This document shows positions 52,985 through 62,874 of a stretch of DNA of 64,000 bases, one piece after another (position 1 is the stretch's first letter; each line of letters opens with the position of its first letter). This stretch comes from UBA11663 sp049616325. Lineage in GTDB: Bacteria > Bacteroidota > Bacteroidia > Flavobacteriales_D > Sanyastnellaceae. The stretch is taken from contig JBMZHG010000004.1 in the NCBI GenBank assembly GCA_049616325.1, positions 44,639 through 108,638 on the forward strand, given 5' to 3'. Under the pieces are notes generated by a model. That model was given only the letters and a program-made list of their open reading frames with translations, was not told where the DNA came from and made no database searches. A program made the position numbers and the translations under genes.

Positions 52985-53527
52985 ATGAAAAAGCCCCTTC
53001 TTTTTAGCCTCCTCGGCGGCCTGATTCTCTTTGTTTGGCAGTTCATCTCCTTCGCCGGAGCCAACCTTCACGGCTCGGCCCAAGCCTACACCCCTTTGCA
53101 GGACCCCATCTTGGAACGCTTGGCCGAATTGAACCTTGAAGAAGGCATGTACGCGCTCGGCAGCCCTTCGCCTGAAGAGCGTGCCGACCCCGCATTGAGA
53201 GAGGAGTACATGGCTCGGATGGAAGGCCAACCCTACGGCGTGCTGAATTACCAAATGAACTGGCGCGGCGACATGACCCCCAACTTGCTGCGAAGCGCGG
53301 TCATGAACCTCTTGACCGCCCTGATTCTGTTCTGGATTCTGAGTCTGGCAGGCGATGCCACGGCCGGAAAGCGCGTCACGATCGCGGTGGCGGTCGGGTT
53401 GGCTGGGTTCATGTTCTACCCTTACAGCAACTTTATCTGGTTTAACAATCCAGACATTTGGGCCCACCTCGCTGATGCTGTGGTGCCTTTTGCTTTGCTG
53501 GGACTGCTTTCGAGCCGAATCCACTAA
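52985..53527 (+). CDS. membrane protein of unknown function
   Basis: This 180-residue protein has an N-terminal membrane segment (about 7-25, LLGGLILFVWQFISFAG), a soluble stretch of about 80 residues, and three further segments near 108-125, 132-150 and 158-176. The soluble part lies on one side of the membrane and is rich in Glu and Met. I do not recognise a domain. The ATG at 52985 is the first in this part of the frame to give a sensible N-terminus. Its stop lies one base before the GTG of the asparaginase-type gene, which suggests cotranscription. Confidence 0.65.
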   Translation: MKKPLLFSLLGGLILFVWQFISFAGANLHGSAQAYTPLQDPILERLAELNLEEGMYALGSPSPEERADPALREEYMARMEGQPYGVLNYQMNWRGDMTPNLLRSAVMNLLTALILFWILSLAGDATAGKRVTIAVAVGLAGFMFYPYSNFIWFNNPDIWAHLADAVVPFALLGLLSSRIH

Positions 53528-53528
53528 G

Positions 53529-54575
53529 GTGACCTCGCCGTCCTCTTTTCACGCAGCGCTTGCCGCCAGCCTCCTGATCGGATGGGGGTGCGCTTCGCCT
53601 GAGTCCCCCTCACCCACCTCCCCACACCAAACCCGTGCAGAATGGGCCCTGGCCATTCACGGAGGGGCCGGTCACTTCGGGGAAGAAGACCTCACCGCGG
53701 AACAGCAAGCCGCCTACACGTCGTCGCTTTCGAGGGCCCTGGAACTCGGGGAATCCATGCTCAATAGAGGCATTCCCGCCCTCGACGTGGTGGAAAGCGT
53801 GGTGCGCATGCTGGAGGACGATTCGTTGTTCAACGCGGGACGAGGCGCGGTGTTCACGTCGGAAGGCACGCACGAATTGGACGCTTCAATTGCCGACGGG
53901 GCCACCCGCAACTGCGGAGCCGTGACCGGACTTCAAGGCTACCGGCATCCCATCAGCGTGGCTCGACTGGTCATGGACAGCAGCGAGCACGTGTTTTTCA
54001 GCGGTCACGGTGCAGGCGAATTCGCCCGTGTGCAAGGTGCAGAAACGGCCGACGCTTCGTGGTTTGACACCTCAAAAGCGTACGAACGCTACCTCCGGGC
54101 CGCGACACGGGAAGGCGACGAGCCGGTGCCTCTCGAAGAAAAGCGAGGCACCGTGGGGTGCGTGGCCCTCGACGCCAACGGCAACCTCGCTGCCGCGACG
54201 TCGACAGGAGGCATGACCTACAAACGGCACGGCCGCATCGGGGACAGCCCCGTCGTCGGAGCCGGGACGTGGGCGGACAACCGCACCTGCGCCGTTTCTG
54301 CCACGGGATGGGGCGAGTACTTCATTCGCACCGGCGTGACGCAAGACATTCACGGCCGAATGCTGCACGGAAACCAACGTTTGCAAGACGCTTGCGAATC
54401 GACCATTTTCAACGAAATGGGGGCCTTGGGAGGCGACGGAGGCGTCATTGCGGTCAATGCCTTCGGCGAGGTTGCCCTGGTCTTCAACAGCACAGGGATG
54501 TTTCGAGCCTCCGCCATCAAACTCGGAAACGAAGTGGATGCGAATGTGGCGATGTTTGGCCCTTACGTTCCCTGA
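53529..54575 (+). CDS. isoaspartyl peptidase/L-asparaginase family protein with lipoprotein-like signal
   Basis: This 348-residue Ntn-hydrolase removes isoaspartyl residues or hydrolyses asparagine. LAIHGGAGHF near 41-50 and FNAGRGAVFTSEGTHELDASI near 101-121 are family blocks, and the autocleavage/nucleophile Thr208 lies in EEKRGTVGCVALD. The N-terminus from the GTG at 53529 reads as a signal ending in LLIGWGC, a lipobox with Cys 21, although the first part has no Lys or Arg. Family members are normally cytosolic, or periplasmic in Bacteroidota glycosylasparaginases. It follows the membrane-protein gene by one base. Confidence 0.85.
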   Translation: MTSPSSFHAALAASLLIGWGCASPESPSPTSPHQTRAEWALAIHGGAGHFGEEDLTAEQQAAYTSSLSRALELGESMLNRGIPALDVVESVVRMLEDDSLFNAGRGAVFTSEGTHELDASIADGATRNCGAVTGLQGYRHPISVARLVMDSSEHVFFSGHGAGEFARVQGAETADASWFDTSKAYERYLRAATREGDEPVPLEEKRGTVGCVALDANGNLAAATSTGGMTYKRHGRIGDSPVVGAGTWADNRTCAVSATGWGEYFIRTGVTQDIHGRMLHGNQRLQDACESTIFNEMGALGGDGGVIAVNAFGEVALVFNSTGMFRASAIKLGNEVDANVAMFGPYVP

Positions 54576-54579
54576 GGAT

Positions 54580-54984
54580 TCAAGTCGAACGCCGAGACCA
54601 AGCCCACCCTAGCCAACCTCCGATCATCAACACCCCGCCCAAGGGGGTGACGGGACCCAAGACCGCGCGCAACCCAGCACCGCGGTCCAAGGTGGCCAGC
54701 GTCACGAGCCCCATGATGCTGCACGAAAAAAGAAGGGTTCCCCAAGCCACTGCATCCAATGCGATGCGAGAAGGCCGTGAAGAAGTGTCGTGGGAGGCTC
54801 CAAGCAGGCCCGCACCCATGACCAGAAGATAAAGACTGGCCGTATCCCACGATTCAAGACGATCTGGAGTCATGACGGACTCGAGGGCATGCGCTCCCAG
54901 TGCGCCGCACGTCGCGCCCAGCGCAAGGAACACCGCGCCCACGATGTGGCCTCTTCGAAAGGTCGCAATGGAGGAGTCAGCCAC
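54580..54984 (-). CDS. DUF423 family membrane protein
   Basis: This 134-residue protein has four membrane segments and the DUF423 start, here GAVFLALGATCGALGAHALE (residues 16-35), followed by SWDTASLYLLVMGAGLL and a C-terminal LGPVTPLGGVLMIGGWLGW. The function of the family (YgdD-like) is unknown. The start is GTG and overlaps the bestrophin stop by eight bases; the next in-frame ATG would remove the first membrane helix. Its end is four bases from the asparaginase stop on the other strand. Confidence 0.85.
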   Translation of the reverse strand: MADSSIATFRRGHIVGAVFLALGATCGALGAHALESVMTPDRLESWDTASLYLLVMGAGLLGASHDTSSRPSRIALDAVAWGTLLFSCSIMGLVTLATLDRGAGLRAVLGPVTPLGGVLMIGGWLGWAWSRRST

Positions 54985-55834
54985 GGGTCAAAATTTCTTC
55001 TGTGTTGGCGCGGATGGTCGCGCTCAATCCGTCGAGCGGCAGGTCGTTTTCGTCCACCCCAAACGGATCCTCAATTTCTTCTGCGATCAACTCGATGCTC
55101 ACCAGAATGTAAAACACCAGAGAGACCACAGGGATGGACCACCAATGGAACGTGGCAACAAACCCAATCGGCAGCGTCACCACGTAGAGGAAAATGAATT
55201 TCTTCATGAACATGCTGTAGCTGTAGGGAATCGGCGTCTTGAGGATGCGCTCGCAGGCGCCGAGGATGTCGACCATGCGCTCGAGGTTTTGGGAAATCAG
55301 CCAGTGCTGTTGGGCGGTCCAGGTGCCGTTCGAGGCCAAACGCGCGGCCTCCCGCTCCATCGCCTGCGCCCAAGCGTTGGGGGCATGGCTTGCACCCGCG
55401 AACACCTCTGCCTCCGGCCGTACCGGCTGCTCGGGTTGCGAAGGGCGCAGGTGGTCCCGAAGGGCGTCGACAAAGGACGGGATGTGCAATTGGAAGAACG
55501 CCCGAACCTCAGGACCGCCCCCAAATTCGTGCACGCGCATGGCGAGCGTCCGGGACACGTTCACCAGAGCGCCCCACTGCTTTCGGCCTTCCCACCACCG
55601 GTCGTAGGCCGTGTTGGTCCGGAACACGAGGAACAACGACAACACAAATCCGAGCAACGAGTGCACCACGTTGCTGACTTCCATCGGCTCTTCGAACACC
55701 TCCAGCTCCACGTAACACACCCCCGCAGTCAACGCCGCCACCGCCAGCATCGCCGGAAAAAGCTTGCGGAACACCTGCCGGCTGTAGGCGTGGAAAATGA
55801 GGCTGAACCAGCTTTTGGGGTTGTATTGAATCAT
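54977..55834 (-). CDS. bestrophin-like chloride channel family protein
   Basis: This 285-residue membrane protein belongs to the bestrophin/UPF0187 family. It shows VFRTNTAYDRWWEGRKQWGALVN-type helix 2 at about 71-93, LPIGFVATFHWWSIPVVSLVFY near 220-241 and the cytoplasmic loop EEIEDPFGVDENDLPLD at about 250-266. Bacterial homologues form pentameric cation or anion channels. It precedes DUF423 and follows the SulP gene by 43 bases, all on the minus strand. Confidence 0.9.
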   Translation of the reverse strand: MIQYNPKSWFSLIFHAYSRQVFRKLFPAMLAVAALTAGVCYVELEVFEEPMEVSNVVHSLLGFVLSLFLVFRTNTAYDRWWEGRKQWGALVNVSRTLAMRVHEFGGGPEVRAFFQLHIPSFVDALRDHLRPSQPEQPVRPEAEVFAGASHAPNAWAQAMEREAARLASNGTWTAQQHWLISQNLERMVDILGACERILKTPIPYSYSMFMKKFIFLYVVTLPIGFVATFHWWSIPVVSLVFYILVSIELIAEEIEDPFGVDENDLPLDGLSATIRANTEEILTRG

Positions 55835-55851
55835 TGCGGAAGATTGTGACC

Positions 55852-55859
55852 CAAAACTA
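55852..55859 (-). promoter_or_regulatory. possible -7 element for the bestrophin gene
   Basis: TAGTTTTG fits TAnnTTTG and ends 17 bases before the ATG at 55834. No TTG lies at the -33 distance. Confidence 0.35.
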
Positions 55860-55877
55860 CACCTCCCCCACTGCCCT

Positions 55878-57401
55878 TCACTGCGCGTCGCTCACGACCT
55901 TGTAGGTCGGGTCTTCGAAGTGGTTGACTTCGATGATCGCCTCGGCCTTGTCGATGAGGCGGCGGCAGTCTTCACTGAGGTGGCGAAGGTGGACCTTTTT
56001 GCCGGCCTCGGCGTACCGCGACGTCAAGCGGTTCAGCGCCTCGATGGCCGACATGTCCACCACGCGGCTCTCGGCGAAGTCCAGCACCACGTGCTCCGGG
56101 TCGCCCTCGATGTCAAACTTCTCGGCGAACACCGTGGTGGACCCAAAGAACAACGGCCCGTAGAGCTCGTAATGCTTCCACCCCTGTTCGTCGATGCGCT
56201 TTCGGGCACGGATGCGAATGGCGTTGTCCCACGCAAACACCAACGCTGCCACAACCACGCCAAGCAGCACGGCCAGCGCCAAGTTGTGAAGCACCGCCGT
56301 GACAAGCGTCACCAGAATCATGATGAGCACGTCGGACGTAGGCATGCGACGGAACGTCCGCAACGACGCCCACTCGAACGTGCCAATCGCCACCATGATC
56401 ATGAGCCCAGTCAAAGCCGCCATCGGCAGCTTTTCGATCAGGGGCGCGCCAAACAAAATGAACACCAGCAGCATCACGGCAGCGACAATGCCGCTCAGGC
56501 GGGCACGGGCACCGGAACTGACGTTGATCAGGCTTTGGCCAATCATGGCGCATCCGCCCATGCCGCTGAACAAACCACTGAGCACGTTTGCCGCGCCTTG
56601 GGCTACGCATTCGCGGTTGCCCTGCCCACGCGTGCCGGTGATTTCGTCGAGAATATTCAGAGTGAGAAGGCTCTCAATCAACCCGACCCCAGCCACGATG
56701 ATCGCATAGGGGAAAATGACTTGCAGGGTCTCCAGGGTCCAGGGGACGTCGGGAAGGTGGAACGGTGGAAAGCCGCCTTGGATGGACGCGAGGTCACCCA
56801 CGGTTTTGGTCTCCCACCCGAAGGCCGCCGTCAAACCAAACACCACCAAAATGGCCGTCAACCCGCCTGGAATTTTCTTTGTCAGCTTGGGCAGGAACGC
56901 GATGATGGCCATCGCGAGAAGCGTCAGGCCGACGAAAAGTCCCAGCTCCCCGCCATGAAGCCATTCGCCGCCGTCGGTTTTGAATTGCTCGATTTGGCTC
57001 CCACCAATGATGACGGCCAGGCCATTCACAAACCCAAAAATCACCGGCTGCGGCACCAACCGCATGAGCTTGCCCAAGCGAAGGAAACCCGCAGCCGCTT
57101 GGAGGAGTCCGGCGAGGATGACCGTCGCGAAAATGTACTCGGGACCGTGGGTGACCACGAGCGCCGCAATGACCACCGCCACGGCGCCAGTCGCCCCGCT
57201 GATCATGCCCGGACGGCCGCCCAACACGCTCGCCACCAACCCCACCACAAACGCCGCATAGAGGCCGGTGAGCGGGCTCAATCCCGCGATCAGGGCAAAC
57301 GCCACAGCCTCAGGAATCAAGGCCATGGCGACCGTCAAGCCACTCAGAATTTCCAGGCGGTAATCCACCGTTTGGCGGAAATCAAAAAGGGCAAGACGCA
57401 T
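55878..57401 (-). CDS. SulP family anion transporter with STAS domain
   Basis: The 507-residue protein has the SulP sulfate-transporter core of about 12-14 segments: ALIPEAVAFALIAGLSPLTGLYAAF at about residue 28, SGATGAVAVVIAALV near 70 and GMGGCAMIGQSLINVSSGAR near 278. It ends with a STAS domain at about 400-500 (VVLDFAESRVVDMSAIEALN). Bacterial SulP proteins carry sulfate, bicarbonate, dicarboxylates or other anions with sodium or protons. The conserved glutamate in ALIPEA matches bicarbonate/sodium types, though the substrate cannot be told. Bestrophin and DUF423 follow on the same strand. Confidence 0.93.
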   Translation of the reverse strand: MRLALFDFRQTVDYRLEILSGLTVAMALIPEAVAFALIAGLSPLTGLYAAFVVGLVASVLGGRPGMISGATGAVAVVIAALVVTHGPEYIFATVILAGLLQAAAGFLRLGKLMRLVPQPVIFGFVNGLAVIIGGSQIEQFKTDGGEWLHGGELGLFVGLTLLAMAIIAFLPKLTKKIPGGLTAILVVFGLTAAFGWETKTVGDLASIQGGFPPFHLPDVPWTLETLQVIFPYAIIVAGVGLIESLLTLNILDEITGTRGQGNRECVAQGAANVLSGLFSGMGGCAMIGQSLINVSSGARARLSGIVAAVMLLVFILFGAPLIEKLPMAALTGLMIMVAIGTFEWASLRTFRRMPTSDVLIMILVTLVTAVLHNLALAVLLGVVVAALVFAWDNAIRIRARKRIDEQGWKHYELYGPLFFGSTTVFAEKFDIEGDPEHVVLDFAESRVVDMSAIEALNRLTSRYAEAGKKVHLRHLSEDCRRLIDKAEAIIEVNHFEDPTYKVVSDAQ

Positions 57402-57427
57402 GTGCGGGGGCTTGTTTTAAGAAGCCG

Positions 57428-57435
57428 CAAAGGTA
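57428..57435 (-). promoter_or_regulatory. possible -7 element for the SulP gene
   Basis: TACCTTTG fits TAnnTTTG and ends 26 bases before the ATG at 57401. No -33 TTG is seen at the usual distance. Confidence 0.35.
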
Positions 57436-57461
57436 GCCCCCCGTTTGAGACCGCGCCCGAC

Positions 57462-57785
57462 TCAGGCCGATTCCTTCACAAAGAGGTCGTGGACAATGTT
57501 CCCTTCCCCGAAGACTTCCATGCTTTCGCAAGCCTCCACCATCCGCTTGCGGGCTTCCATCAGCGTCGCATGCCCTTCAATCTCTGCATTCTCCAGCGCC
57601 TCTCGGCTGGGCCACTGGGCATAGGCCCAATAGGTGCCCCCCACCCAAGTGTGCAAGCGCGACCCCAGGCTTCCGCACTTGGCGTGGATTTCCCGCGTCA
57701 CGTCGGCCCACGCCGCTTCGAACGCCGCTTCTTGGCCTTTGATCACTTGGAACACGTAGAGGATGGCGTGGGGCTTTGGAGACAT
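57462..57785 (-). CDS. antibiotic biosynthesis monooxygenase-fold protein
   Basis: This 107-residue protein has the ABM dimeric ferredoxin-like pattern: HAILYVFQVIKGQEAAFEAAW at about 6-26, GSLGSRLHTWVGGTYWAYAQWPS near 38-60 and MVEACESMEVF near 84. The fold is shared by small monooxygenases and haem-degrading enzymes, and the substrate cannot be inferred. It is a lone gene on the minus strand ahead of SulP, with TAATTTTG upstream and a perfect 12-base palindrome (57794-57805) in its leader. Confidence 0.85.
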   Translation of the reverse strand: MSPKPHAILYVFQVIKGQEAAFEAAWADVTREIHAKCGSLGSRLHTWVGGTYWAYAQWPSREALENAEIEGHATLMEARKRMVEACESMEVFGEGNIVHDLFVKESA

Positions 57786-57793
57786 GGTGCGGA

Positions 57794-57809
57794 TTTGGGC
57801 CCAAAATTA
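57794..57809 (-). promoter_or_regulatory. -7 element and overlapping palindrome before the ABM gene
   Basis: TAATTTTG (57802-57809, minus strand) fits TAnnTTTG. The palindrome TTTGGGCCCAAA (57794-57805) covers the probable transcription start. The start codon at 57785 follows. A -33 element is not seen. Confidence 0.4.
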
Positions 57810-57815
57810 AGCCAC

Positions 57816-57968
57816 TCAGCACTCGGAACTGAACGCGTCCAAGACCAGGAGAAGGTCAGCGACATGGAGTACGTCGTCCAGATTCACGTCGACGTTGCAC
57901 CCCGAGGTTCATCCCAATCCGGCATCCCACGTGCTTCCTGCACGACCGCCTTCTTGATTCAGCGCTGA
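57816..57968 (-). pseudogene. decayed C-terminal dockerin-like tail
   Basis: On the minus strand this reads SALNQEGGRAGSTWDAGLG, a TGA at 57909-57911, then TSGCNVDVNLDDVLHVAD and on to FSSEC and a stop at 57816-57818. The second part is a clear dockerin-like tag. The WDA segment before it resembles the linker in the GH13 protein (GTVWDAASGTC). The in-frame stop and lack of a start or upstream gene body show it is a remnant. The frame runs back open into the 3' end of the PQQ-dehydrogenase gene but shifted relative to it. Confidence 0.6.
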
Positions 57969-57993
57969 TTGCCCTTCTTGGGGAGAATCTCGC

Positions 57994-59430
57994 CTAGGGG
58001 CGTTGAATCAACAGCGGTTGGGCAAACGAGTCCCCTGTGTTGGTCGAAACCTCGAACACGTACAACCCTGACTGGCGGCCTTCGAGGCTCACGTGCAACA
58101 GGCCTGGAAACATCACGGGACGGTTCGACATGCCCCAAACAAGCCGACCCGACAGGTCATACAAGCGGACGTCTACCGCCTCCACTTCTTCCCCCAAAAA
58201 CATGCTGACGCTTCCGACGGCCGGTTGCGGAAACAAGGTTCCAGCCTCTTGAGGTGTTTCCGAGATCTGCTCCAAAAAGACCTCCATTAAATCTCGTGGT
58301 GCGTAGGCCTCGTCGTAGATCCAGTCCGGGTTCAAGACTTCAACAATGCGGTCGTCGGTTTCCACCGCGAGGTAATCCCAGCCGTTGATTTCCCGGTTCG
58401 AGGTGGCCAGATAAACGCGGCCGTTGGGCGCCACCAAGACATCTCGAAGGCGCCCGAGCTCCTCTTCGAAACAGATGTCCTCCTGCACCACCGATTCGCC
58501 GTCGTCACTGAGGTGAAGAACCTTCAGCTGCTGCTTTTTCAAAAACACGAGCAACAGGCTGTGCTGCCATTCTGGAATGCTTGGATGATCAAAATAGTCC
58601 AAACCGCAAGGCGCCAACGTCGGCGACCACGCCGCCAACGGCTCCACGACGTCGATTTCGGCGCAGGGTTCCTCTTCGTGCGGTTGGTCGCAGAAACCTT
58701 CGACCACAGGCCAGCCGTAGTTCCGCCCTTCCAGGATCAAGTTCACTTCGTCGTCGGTGCCCGCCCCGTGTTCGGACAAGTACAGCTGCCCGTCCGGCGA
58801 AAAAACCAGTCCTTGCGGATTGCGGTGACCAAGGCTGTAGACGTAATTCCCAAACGGGTTGTCGGGAGCGGGGTTCCCGTCCCAATCCATGCGCAAGACC
58901 TTTCCGCCGAGGGACGCAAGCTCTTGGGAGATTTGGGCTACAAAGGCTTCTCCGGTTGACAAGTACAGGTACCCGTCGGGACCCGCCACGAGACGGCTTC
59001 CGTTGTGGGAGGTGTTGCCCGGCAGTTTGCGGATCAAGATGGTCGTGTCCACCACCGCGCGCTCGTCCAACGAATACGTCAAGCGCGACAACCGGCCGCT
59101 GTATAGCTCGTAGGTGTAGTTGACGTAGATGTAGGGCGTGGAGGGAAAGTCGGGGTGAAGAATCATGGAGTGGGCCCCGCTGTTGTCCCACGATTGGTAA
59201 ACATCCGGGATTTGGTACACGGTTTCCACCTCCTTCGAATCGGGGTTGGTCCGGGTCATTCGCCCTGTCTTTTCCAAACACCAAATGTGGTTGTCGGGGC
59301 CCCAAATGAGGTCCCACGGCACCGTGAAATGTTCCGCGACGACGTCCAATTCGAGGTAGGACGGGGTTTGGGCCCAACCCAGTGAACTGAAACAGGCCAA
59401 TCCGACCACGAGCAACGCACCCTTTCTCAT
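57994..59430 (-). CDS. PQQ-type sugar/aldose dehydrogenase with T9SS sorting domain
   Basis: The protein (478 residues) has a signal peptide (MRKGALLVVGLACFSSLGWAQ) and a six-bladed propeller of the soluble glucose dehydrogenase/GSDH type: LEVAEHF-like start VVAEHFTVPWDLIWGPD near 28, HNGSRLVAGPDGYLYLSTGE near 140 (PQQ His and Arg region), YSLGHRNPQGLVFSPDG near 198 and LYLSEHGAGTDDEVN near 217. A T9SS type A domain is at the end (LFPQPAVGSVSM to LLIQRP). It should oxidise a sugar outside the cell. I started it at the ATG at 59430, where the signal peptide begins; a -7 box lies four bases upstream. Confidence 0.88.
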   Translation of the reverse strand: MRKGALLVVGLACFSSLGWAQTPSYLELDVVAEHFTVPWDLIWGPDNHIWCLEKTGRMTRTNPDSKEVETVYQIPDVYQSWDNSGAHSMILHPDFPSTPYIYVNYTYELYSGRLSRLTYSLDERAVVDTTILIRKLPGNTSHNGSRLVAGPDGYLYLSTGEAFVAQISQELASLGGKVLRMDWDGNPAPDNPFGNYVYSLGHRNPQGLVFSPDGQLYLSEHGAGTDDEVNLILEGRNYGWPVVEGFCDQPHEEEPCAEIDVVEPLAAWSPTLAPCGLDYFDHPSIPEWQHSLLLVFLKKQQLKVLHLSDDGESVVQEDICFEEELGRLRDVLVAPNGRVYLATSNREINGWDYLAVETDDRIVEVLNPDWIYDEAYAPRDLMEVFLEQISETPQEAGTLFPQPAVGSVSMFLGEEVEAVDVRLYDLSGRLVWGMSNRPVMFPGLLHVSLEGRQSGLYVFEVSTNTGDSFAQPLLIQRP

Positions 59431-59434
59431 GACC

Positions 59435-59442
59435 CAAAAGTA
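59435..59442 (-). promoter_or_regulatory. -7 element directly before the PQQ dehydrogenase start
   Basis: TACTTTTG fits TAnnTTTG and ends four bases before the ATG at 59430. It lies 25 bases after the katG terminator. No -33 TTG is at the expected distance. Confidence 0.45.
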
Positions 59443-59466
59443 CCGCTTGCCCCGGGAGTGGCGCAT

Positions 59467-59497
59467 AAAAAAAGCGCCGGAGCAAAGCCCCGACGCT
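59467..59497 (-). terminator. intrinsic terminator of katG
   Basis: On the minus strand AGCGTCGGGG pairs with CTCCGGCGCT (two G-U pairs) around CTTTG, followed by seven T. It begins 21 bases after the katG stop. Confidence 0.88.
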
Positions 59498-59518
59498 TGA
59501 ATCGCAGTGGAGAGAGGG

Positions 59519-61819
<2,301 letters not shown>

Positions 61820-61846
61820 GATTGTGTTGTGAGAGATTTTGCAACC

Positions 61847-61877
61847 CAAACCTACGAGGAGCACCCCCTTTGTCAAA
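61847..61877 (-). promoter_or_regulatory. katG promoter
   Basis: On the minus strand TTTG (61874-61877), 19 bases and TAGGTTTG (61847-61854) match the Bacteroidota consensus TTTG-N19-TAnnTTTG exactly. The start codon is 27 bases downstream of the box. Confidence 0.8.
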
Positions 61878-61896
61878 ATCGAAAACCGTACGTTTG
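61869..61896 (+). promoter_or_regulatory. oxyR promoter overlapping the katG promoter
   Basis: TTTG (61869-61872), 16 bases and TACGTTTG (61889-61896) form a slightly short consensus promoter that reads rightward. Its -33 element lies beside that of the katG promoter, so the two overlap back to back. Confidence 0.65.
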
Positions 61897-61898
61897 TA

Positions 61899-61913
61899 AT
61901 AGAAAACATCTAT
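61899..61913. promoter_or_regulatory. candidate OxyR site
   Basis: ATAGAAAACATCTAT is ATAG-N7-CTAT, the half-site form of the OxyR operator and a LysR-type dyad. It lies just after the oxyR -7 element and two bases before the oxyR ATG. A second, weaker half-site upstream (61877-61891) shares only the TA cores. Confidence 0.55.
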
Positions 61914-61915
61914 CA

Positions 61916-62857
61916 ATGACGCTTCAACAGTTGAGGTACGTGCACGCTGTGGCGACAGAAAAGCACTTCGGGAAGGCGGCGGCGCTTTGCAGGGTGTCGC
62001 AACCCACCCTGTCCATGCAGCTCAAAAAGCTGGAGGTGGAGATGGGTTCTCCCTTGTTTGACCGGAGTCAGCAGCCCATCGCCTTGACCGAAGTGGGCCA
62101 ACAAGTGCACTCGAGGGCCCTGCGTATTCTGGAAGAATTGGACGGGTTGTCGGATTGGATGCAGGGGGCAACGGAACGGGTGGATGGCTCCGTGAAGCTT
62201 GCGCTTTTGCCTACCCTCGCACCTTCTCTGCTGCCCAGACTGATGCCGCTTCTGTTGACACGTTTTCCCCAGCTCGAGGTCGAAGTGCTGGAGCGCACCA
62301 CAAGCGACATGCTTCACGATTTGGAGCGGGGCACCGTGGATGCAGGCATTTTGGTCACTCCCCTCCCCGACGAATCCCTACGAACCCTTCCTGTGTTCAT
62401 GGAGCCTTTGCTCGCCTACGTGCACGAGCAGCATCCCGCGGCCGCCATCCCAAGCGGCCAAGTGACCGCCGAAGACCTGCCTGCAGAAAACATGCTGTTG
62501 CTGGAAGAGGGGCACTGTTTTCGCTCGCAAGCCTTGCAGCTTTGTGGCTCGGCGGACCGGGGAACCAACCTCGGATACCGGTGTGAAAGTGGATCTCTGG
62601 AAACGTTGAAACGGTTGGTTCGGGAAACCGGAGGCAGCACTTTGATCCCTGGATTGGAGGCCCTGGGCTTGCCAAACGACGCCCATGTACGTGCATTCGC
62701 CGCACCCCAACCGGCCCGCGAAGTTTCGCTTGTGGTCCGCCAGAACTACCACCGGGAAGCCCTGCTTCACGGCCTGAAAGACACCATCATGAGGGCCGTT
62801 CCCCAAGACTACCGTGCCTTCCCCAATTACCGCAGGTTACCTTGGCAAACCCTATGA
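61916..62857 (+). CDS. oxyR: OxyR-type LysR family peroxide regulator
   Basis: The 313-residue regulator has a LysR winged helix-turn-helix at the N-terminus (MTLQQLRYVHAVATEKHFGK, CRVSQPTLSMQLKKLE) and a periplasmic-binding-like sensor domain. Cys201 and Cys210 in EEGHCFRSQALQLC keep the nine-residue spacing of the E. coli redox pair Cys199/Cys208, so peroxide sensing through a disulfide is likely. I start it at the ATG at 61916; a much longer frame only runs antisense through katG. It is divergent from katG, the usual target, and a LysR dyad lies in the shared control region. Confidence 0.94.
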   Translation: MTLQQLRYVHAVATEKHFGKAAALCRVSQPTLSMQLKKLEVEMGSPLFDRSQQPIALTEVGQQVHSRALRILEELDGLSDWMQGATERVDGSVKLALLPTLAPSLLPRLMPLLLTRFPQLEVEVLERTTSDMLHDLERGTVDAGILVTPLPDESLRTLPVFMEPLLAYVHEQHPAAAIPSGQVTAEDLPAENMLLLEEGHCFRSQALQLCGSADRGTNLGYRCESGSLETLKRLVRETGGSTLIPGLEALGLPNDAHVRAFAAPQPAREVSLVVRQNYHREALLHGLKDTIMRAVPQDYRAFPNYRRLPWQTL

Positions 62858-62874
62858 ATTTGAATCTTTGACTC

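Noticed and set aside
61877..61891. Second OxyR half-site in the proper register upstream of ATAG-N7-CTAT.
   Set aside because: Only the TA cores match (AATC and GTAC), too weak to call.
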